This document shows, in pieces, positions 59,792 to 64,000 of a stretch of DNA of 64,000 bases (positions are counted from its first letter, which is position 1; the number at the start of each line of letters is the position of its first letter). A program made the position numbers and the translations under genes. The notes under the pieces were generated by a model. It saw only the letters and a list, made by a program, of their open reading frames with translations, made no database searches and was not told the origin of the DNA. Source of the stretch: Solirubrobacterales bacterium (lineage in GTDB: Bacteria; Actinomycetota; Thermoleophilia; Solirubrobacterales; 70-9); NCBI GenBank assembly GCA_030152805.1, contig JASLIG010000104.1, positions 1 to 64,000 of the forward strand, in the 5' to 3' direction.

Positions 59792-60958
59792 ATGGGCGTG
59801 TTCCGATTCACAACGGCGGGGGAGTCGCACGGGCCCGGGCTCGTGGCGATCGTCGAGGGGATGCCGGCTGGGCTCGCGCTCGATCGCGCGGCACTGGACC
59901 GCGACATGGCGCGGCGCCAGCTCGGCCACGGCCGCGGCGGGCGGATGAAGATCGAGACCGACGCGGTGGAGATCCGCTCCGGCCTCCGCCATGGGCGCAC
60001 GCTGGGCAGCCCGATCGCCGTCCTCGTCGCCAACCGCGACTACGCCAACTGGGAGGAGCGGATGAACCCGTGGCCGGTGGACGCAGCCGTCGAGGAGGTG
60101 CACCTGCCGCGGCCCGGACACGCCGACCTGGTTGGCGCCCAGAAGTACGGCCACGCCGACATTCGCAACGTGCTCGAGCGGGCCAGCGCGCGCGAGACCG
60201 CCGCCCGCGTCGCTGCCGGCTCGATCGCCCGCGGCTTCCTCACCGCGCTCGGCGTCAGCGTGCACAGCCACGTCACCCAGATCGCCTCGATCGGCGCGCC
60301 TGAGCAAGAGGACCTCGGCCCCGAGGACTTCGCCGCTGTGGACGAGGACCCGGTGCGTTGCCTCGACGCCGAGGCGAGCGCGGCGATGGTCGAGGAGATC
60401 AACCGCCTGCGCAAGGCCAACGAGAGCCTCGGCGGCAGCTTCGAGGTGCGCGCCTTCGGTCTCGTGCCTGGGCTCGGCTCCCACGTCTCCTGGGAGGACC
60501 GCCTCGACGGTCGCCTCGCCGGTGCCGTCGCCTCGATCCAGTCGGTCAAGGGCGTCTCGATCGGCGAAGCCTGGGACGTCGCCTCGCGCCCCGGCTCGGA
60601 GGCCCACGACGAGATCTTCTGGTCCGAGCAGCGTGGCTATTTCCGCGAGACCAACCACGCCGGCGGGGTCGAGGGCGGCATGACCAACGGCCTGCCGCTC
60701 TCGGTGCGCGCCGCGATCAAGCCGATCTCAACCCTGACCAAGCCGCTGCGCTCGGTCGATACCGAGAGCAAGGAGCCGGCGCAGGCGCTGCGCGAGCGCA
60801 CCGACTCGACCGTGGTGCCGGCCGCGGCGGTCGTCGCCGAGGCAATGGTCTGCCTCGTCCTCGCCCGCGCCTACCGCGAGAAGTTCGGCGGCGACCACAT
60901 CGACGACGTCCTCGCCGCGGTCGAGGTATACAAGAAGCGCATCGACTTCCGCGGATGA
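59792..60958 (+). CDS. aroC: Chorismate synthase
   Basis: This 388-residue protein has family signatures FTTAGESHGPGL, QLGHGRGGRMKIETD, GRTLGSPIAV, the GAQKYGHADIRNVLERASARETAARVA block and the C-terminal VDTESKEPAQALRERTDST. It forms chorismate using reduced FMN. TATAGC lies 12 bases before the ATG and there is no ribosome site, so it may have its own short-leader promoter. Its stop codon lies inside a palindromic repeat. Confidence 0.95.
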   Translation: MGVFRFTTAGESHGPGLVAIVEGMPAGLALDRAALDRDMARRQLGHGRGGRMKIETDAVEIRSGLRHGRTLGSPIAVLVANRDYANWEERMNPWPVDAAVEEVHLPRPGHADLVGAQKYGHADIRNVLERASARETAARVAAGSIARGFLTALGVSVHSHVTQIASIGAPEQEDLGPEDFAAVDEDPVRCLDAEASAAMVEEINRLRKANESLGGSFEVRAFGLVPGLGSHVSWEDRLDGRLAGAVASIQSVKGVSIGEAWDVASRPGSEAHDEIFWSEQRGYFRETNHAGGVEGGMTNGLPLSVRAAIKPISTLTKPLRSVDTESKEPAQALRERTDSTVVPAAAVVAEAMVCLVLARAYREKFGGDHIDDVLAAVEVYKKRIDFRG

Positions 60959-61004
60959 AACGGCTGTTTTCCATGCTGGACATGGGAAAGGGACGTTGCA
61001 TCCG
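60952..61004 (+). repeat. Palindromic repeat element, copy B
   Basis: CGGATG (60952-60957) and CATCCG (60999-61004) are the ends; the centre pairs TTTTCCATG with CATGGGAAA around CTGGA. It spans exactly from the aroC stop to the base before the aroKB ATG, filling the gap. The core matches copy A at 50401-50440 (32 of 40). Confidence 0.55.
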
Positions 61005-62537
61005 ATGAAGCCGGCGCTCGTCTTTATCGGCTTCATGGGGGCGGGGAAGAGCACGGCGTTGGCCGCGGCGGGCGATGCCGGGCTCGCGGTCACCGAGATC
61101 GACGCGCTGATGGAAGAGGCGTTCGGCAAGCCGATCCGGACCGCCTTCGAGGAGGATGGGGAGGAGGCCTTTCGCAGCCGTGAGGCCGAGGTCGTCGGCT
61201 CGCTGTTGGAGGGCGCCGACGGCGGTGCGATTGCGCTCGGCGGCGGCAGCGTGCTCTCCGAGCGCGTGCGCGCCGCGCTCGACCGCCACGTCGTCGTCTG
61301 GCTGCAGGTCGACGCCCGCGAAGCCTGGCGGCGGATCGCCCGCAGCGACCGGCCACTCGCCCGCAACGCGGAGGATGTCGAGCGGCTGCTCGTCGAGCGG
61401 CTGCCCTTCTACGAATCGCTCGCCGATGCGATCGTCCCGGCTGGCGACCGCGGCCTGATCGCCCGGGCGATGCCGTCGCTGATCGCCCTCGCCGAGCTGC
61501 CCCCGGGCACGAGGATGCTCTGGGCGGCAAGCGCCTCGGGCGAGTACCCCGTCTTCGTCGGGTCGGGCCTGCTGGGCACGGGTCCGTGGCCGCTGCCGGG
61601 CGAGCGCTGCTGTATCACCGACAGCACGGTCGGCCCGCTGTACGCCGACCGCCTGGCTCCGCTGGCGGCGACGGTCGAGGTGGCGCCGGGCGAGTCGGCG
61701 AAGACGATGGCCGAGGTCGAGCGCGTGCTGCGCGAGATGGCGCGCCTGGGGCTGACGCGTGAGGACCACGTGGTGGCCCTTGGCGGTGGCGTCGTCGGCG
61801 ACCTCGCCGGCTTCTGCGCCCACCTCTACCAGCGCGGCGTTCCGGTCGTGCAGGTGCCGACCTCCCTGGTGGCCCAGGTCGACTCCGCCTACGGTGGCAA
61901 GACCGGCGTCGACCTCCCGGAGGGGAAGAACTACGCTGGCGCCTACCACCTACCCGCGGCCGTGCTCGCCGACACGGACACCCTCTCCAGTCTCGCGGAG
62001 GAGGAGCTCGCGGCCGGCTTCGTCGAGCTGCTCAAGACCGGCCTGCTCGCCGGCGGGGAGCTCTGGGAGCGAACCCGCGCGATCGAATCGCTCGACCCCG
62101 CCGAACTCGGCGATCTCGTCTTCGCATGCGCCCGCTACAAGTGCGAGGTCGTCGCCGCCGACGAGCGCGACGCCGGGCTGCGTGCCGTGCTCAACCTAGG
62201 CCACACCGTGGGCCACGCGATCGAGGCCGCAAGTGGCTACGAGCGCTATCGCCACGGCGAGGCCGTGGCGATGGGCTTGCTCGCGGCGCTGCGCCTCTCC
62301 GAGGCGGCGCAGCTGCGCGACGAGGTCGAGTCGATCCTCATTCGTCACGACCTGCCGACCGAGCTCGATCCCTCGGTCGACTTCGAGCACACGATCGCCG
62401 CCTTGGGTCGCGACAAGAAGCGCACCGCCGCCGGCGTCGGCTTCGTCCTGCTCTCCCAGCCGGGCGCGCCCCGCGCTGGCGAGCTCGTCGATGCGGCTAA
62501 GGTCGAGGCCGCCGTGAAGGAGCTCTACGCGCGATGA
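61005..62537 (+). CDS. aroKB: Shikimate kinase / 3-dehydroquinate synthase fusion
   Basis: This 510-residue protein has residues 1-165 as shikimate kinase: P-loop FIGFMGAGKST, EIDALMEE, LGGGSVLSE and the lid Arg in RPLARN. Residues 170-510 are 3-dehydroquinate synthase: LGGGVVGDLAGFCAHLYQRG, VPTSLVAQVDSAYGGKTGVD, GKNYAGAYHLP and LNLGHTVGHAIE, with Glu and two His metal ligands. The order K-B in one chain is an economy seen in some actinobacteria and other groups. Its ATG follows directly after the palindromic repeat and the ribosome site (AAAGGGACG) would lie inside that repeat. It overlaps aroQ by 4 bp. Confidence 0.93.
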   Translation: MKPALVFIGFMGAGKSTALAAAGDAGLAVTEIDALMEEAFGKPIRTAFEEDGEEAFRSREAEVVGSLLEGADGGAIALGGGSVLSERVRAALDRHVVVWLQVDAREAWRRIARSDRPLARNAEDVERLLVERLPFYESLADAIVPAGDRGLIARAMPSLIALAELPPGTRMLWAASASGEYPVFVGSGLLGTGPWPLPGERCCITDSTVGPLYADRLAPLAATVEVAPGESAKTMAEVERVLREMARLGLTREDHVVALGGGVVGDLAGFCAHLYQRGVPVVQVPTSLVAQVDSAYGGKTGVDLPEGKNYAGAYHLPAAVLADTDTLSSLAEEELAAGFVELLKTGLLAGGELWERTRAIESLDPAELGDLVFACARYKCEVVAADERDAGLRAVLNLGHTVGHAIEAASGYERYRHGEAVAMGLLAALRLSEAAQLRDEVESILIRHDLPTELDPSVDFEHTIAALGRDKKRTAAGVGFVLLSQPGAPRAGELVDAAKVEAAVKELYAR

Positions 62538-62992
62538 CCACCGCCCACAACCGCGTCGCCGTCCTGCACGGCGTCAACTTCGACGTCCTCGAGCGCCGCG
62601 ATGCCTCTGTCTACGGCGGCCTCTCCCTCTACGAGCTGGAGGCGAAGGTGCAGGGTTGGGCCCGTGAGCTGGGGCTCGAAGCGATCTTCTTCCAGACCAA
62701 CTCCGAGGGCGAGTTCTGCGAGTACCTGCACCGGGTGCCGGAGCTGGCCGACTCGGCGATCGTCAACGCCGGCGCCTGGAGCCACTACAGCCGGGCGATC
62801 GCCGACGCACTCGACGTCGCTCGCGTCCCCGCCGTCGAGGTGCACCTCTCCGACGTCGAGGCTCGCGACGGGTGGCGCAAGCTCTCAGTCTTCGATGGCC
62901 TCGTCCTGGCCAAGATCTCCGGCAAGGGTCCCGACGGTTATCGCGAGGCACTGGCGCTGCTCGCCGGCGAGCTCGGCGCCGGCACCGACTGA
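62534..62992 (+). CDS. aroQ: Type II 3-dehydroquinate dehydratase
   Basis: This 152-residue protein has the flavodoxin-like fold with family blocks in order: VLHGVNFDVLERRDASVYGG (usually HGPNLNLLGxREPxxYG), FFQTNSEGEFCEYLH, IVNAGAWSHYSRAIADAL (usually NPGAxTHxS) and VEVHLSDVEARDGWRKLS with the catalytic His. The catalytic Tyr and Arg of the first block are kept, but the Pro and one Asn of HGPNLN and the Pro of NPGA are changed, so it is a divergent member. Context makes the call secure. Confidence 0.88.
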   Translation: MTTAHNRVAVLHGVNFDVLERRDASVYGGLSLYELEAKVQGWARELGLEAIFFQTNSEGEFCEYLHRVPELADSAIVNAGAWSHYSRAIADALDVARVPAVEVHLSDVEARDGWRKLSVFDGLVLAKISGKGPDGYREALALLAGELGAGTD

Positions 62993-64000
62993 TGCAGGCC
63001 CGCGGCGATCGCCTGGCGACGCTCGTGGCCGAGCGGGAGCTCGACCGCTTCCTCGTCACCGACCTGGTCAACGTCAGCTACCTGACCGGCTTCGGTGGCA
63101 CCAACGGCGCCTGCGTCTGCGGCGAGGATGCACGCGTCTTTCTCACCGATTTCCGCTACACCGAGCGGGCCGAAGCCGAGATCGCTGACTGGGAGGTCGT
63201 CACGGTCAGGGACGACTGGCTGACCGGCATCGCCGCGTGCCTGCGGGGACGGACCGGCTTCGAAGATCACCACATGGCCGTGCGCACGATGGAGCGCCTG
63301 ACGGAGAAACTGGCCGACGGGGTGACGCTCGAGGGGGCTGCCGGCACGGTGGAGAAGCTGCGCCGGGTCAAGGACGCCGCGGAGCTGGAGGCGATCGCCG
63401 CCGCCGCCGCGCTCGCCGACGAGATTTGGAGCCGCTCGCTGGAGCGTGGCCTGGCCGGTCGCAGCGAGCTCGACGTCGCCCGCGCCGCCGAGGCCTGGAT
63501 GCGCGAGCACGGCGCCGAGCCCTCCTTTCCGACGATCGTTGCCGCCGGGTCCAACGGCGCCCTTCCGCACGCCGAGCCCGGCGAGCGCGAGATCGGCCGC
63601 GGCGAGCTGGTCGTCTTCGACATGGGCGCCAAGCTCGACGGTTACTGCTCCGACGGCACCCGCACCTTCGCCACCGGCGATCCCGGCGAGGAGGCCCGCG
63701 CGGTGTACGAGACGGTGCGCGAGGCGCAGGCGGCGGCACTCGCCGCGGTAAGCGCGGGCGTCAAGGCGGAGGACGTCGACGGGGTCGCCCGCGAGCTGAT
63801 CGCGGCCGCCGGGCACGGGGAGCGCTTCGGCCACGGTCTCGGTCATGGCGTCGGGCTCGAGGTGCACGAGGAGCCGCGGGTCTCGCAGCGCTCCGAGGAC
63901 ATGCTGGCGGCCGGCGAAGTTGTGACGATCGAGCCGGGCATCTACCTGCCGGGGAAGTTCGGCGTGAGGATCGAGGATCTCGTCGTCGTCGAGGAGGACG
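62992..64000 (+). CDS. Xaa-Pro aminopeptidase, M24 family (3' end outside window)
   Basis: 336 residues are visible from the ATG that overlaps the aroQ stop (TGATG). The creatinase-like N-terminal domain (about residues 1-120, FLVTDLVNVSYLTGFGG) is followed by the pita-bread catalytic domain. All five metal ligands are in view: two Asp in VFDMGAKLDGYCSDGTRTF, His in GHGLGHGVGLEVHEEP, Glu in TIEPGIYLPG and Glu in IEDLVVV. It removes the first residue from peptides with Pro in second place. In this lineage efp usually follows. Confidence 0.92.
   Translation, partial: MQARGDRLATLVAERELDRFLVTDLVNVSYLTGFGGTNGACVCGEDARVFLTDFRYTERAEAEIADWEVVTVRDDWLTGIAACLRGRTGFEDHHMAVRTMERLTEKLADGVTLEGAAGTVEKLRRVKDAAELEAIAAAAALADEIWSRSLERGLAGRSELDVARAAEAWMREHGAEPSFPTIVAAGSNGALPHAEPGEREIGRGELVVFDMGAKLDGYCSDGTRTFATGDPGEEARAVYETVREAQAAALAAVSAGVKAEDVDGVARELIAAAGHGERFGHGLGHGVGLEVHEEPRVSQRSEDMLAAGEVVTIEPGIYLPGKFGVRIEDLVVVEED

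Overview
The window is high-GC DNA from an actinobacterium, most likely class Thermoleophilia, order Solirubrobacterales. This is inferred from GTG/TTG starts, leaderless promoters, the CeoB/CeoC-type potassium cluster, an aroE-aroC-aroKB-aroQ-pepP order behind alaS-ruvX-mltG, and above all several families of large or repetitive secreted proteins of a kind I associate with that order.

Layout. 1-5.5 kb: secreted proteins, including three tandem-type paralogues (one cut by the window edge), two smaller relatives and a PEBP-like lipoprotein. 5.6-12.1 kb: two APC permease-Usp fusions, two TrkA-type proteins and a flavoprotein, read as a potassium/stress cluster. 12.1-13.8 kb: a lone secreted paralogue, tRNA-Gln and a lipoprotein. 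13.9-18.7 kb (minus strand): a heterodimeric ABC exporter, a coiled-coil membrane protein and a secreted protein. 18.7-23.9 kb: GH92 mannosidase, GT39-like glycosyltransferase, GtrA protein and a methyltransferase. 24.4-29.4 kb: a divergent LeuRS-like enzyme, a GNAT protein, a roughly 415-nt structured RNA with its own promoter and terminator, and threonine synthase. 29.6-41.4 kb: a duplicated TTA-rich secreted gene pair, a three-gene operon of very large secreted proteins ending in a collagen-like protein, ETF-QO, and a one-module secreted protein. 41.5-43.9 kb: small membrane proteins, a RelE/HigB-HigA-type toxin-antitoxin pair and tRNA-Met. 43.9-50.1 kb: M29 peptidase, formiminotransferase, glyoxalase-like hydrolase, hisS, aspS and a small partner. 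50.1-54.8 kb: a likely 6S RNA, an AbiEi/DUF559 protein, an IscU-MnmA fusion, a cysteine-repeat secreted protein and a membrane-tailed ECF sigma factor. 54.9-64 kb: alaS, ruvX, mltG and the shikimate genes, ending inside an Xaa-Pro peptidase.

How the parts work together. The 43.9-50 kb and 54.9-64 kb blocks are translation and aromatic-pathway housekeeping operons, mostly joined by 1-8 bp overlaps. The accessory material consists mainly of secreted-protein families with codon use unlike the housekeeping genes (GAA/AAA and TTA rich). The best candidates for undescribed biology are the LeuRS-like/GNAT/structured-RNA locus, the secreted-protein operon and its modular repeats, the in-frame palindrome in an ABC exporter gene with a small palindromic repeat family elsewhere, the IscU-MnmA fusion, and the 6S-like RNA. 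No CRISPR array, insertion sequence, prophage or rRNA was seen.
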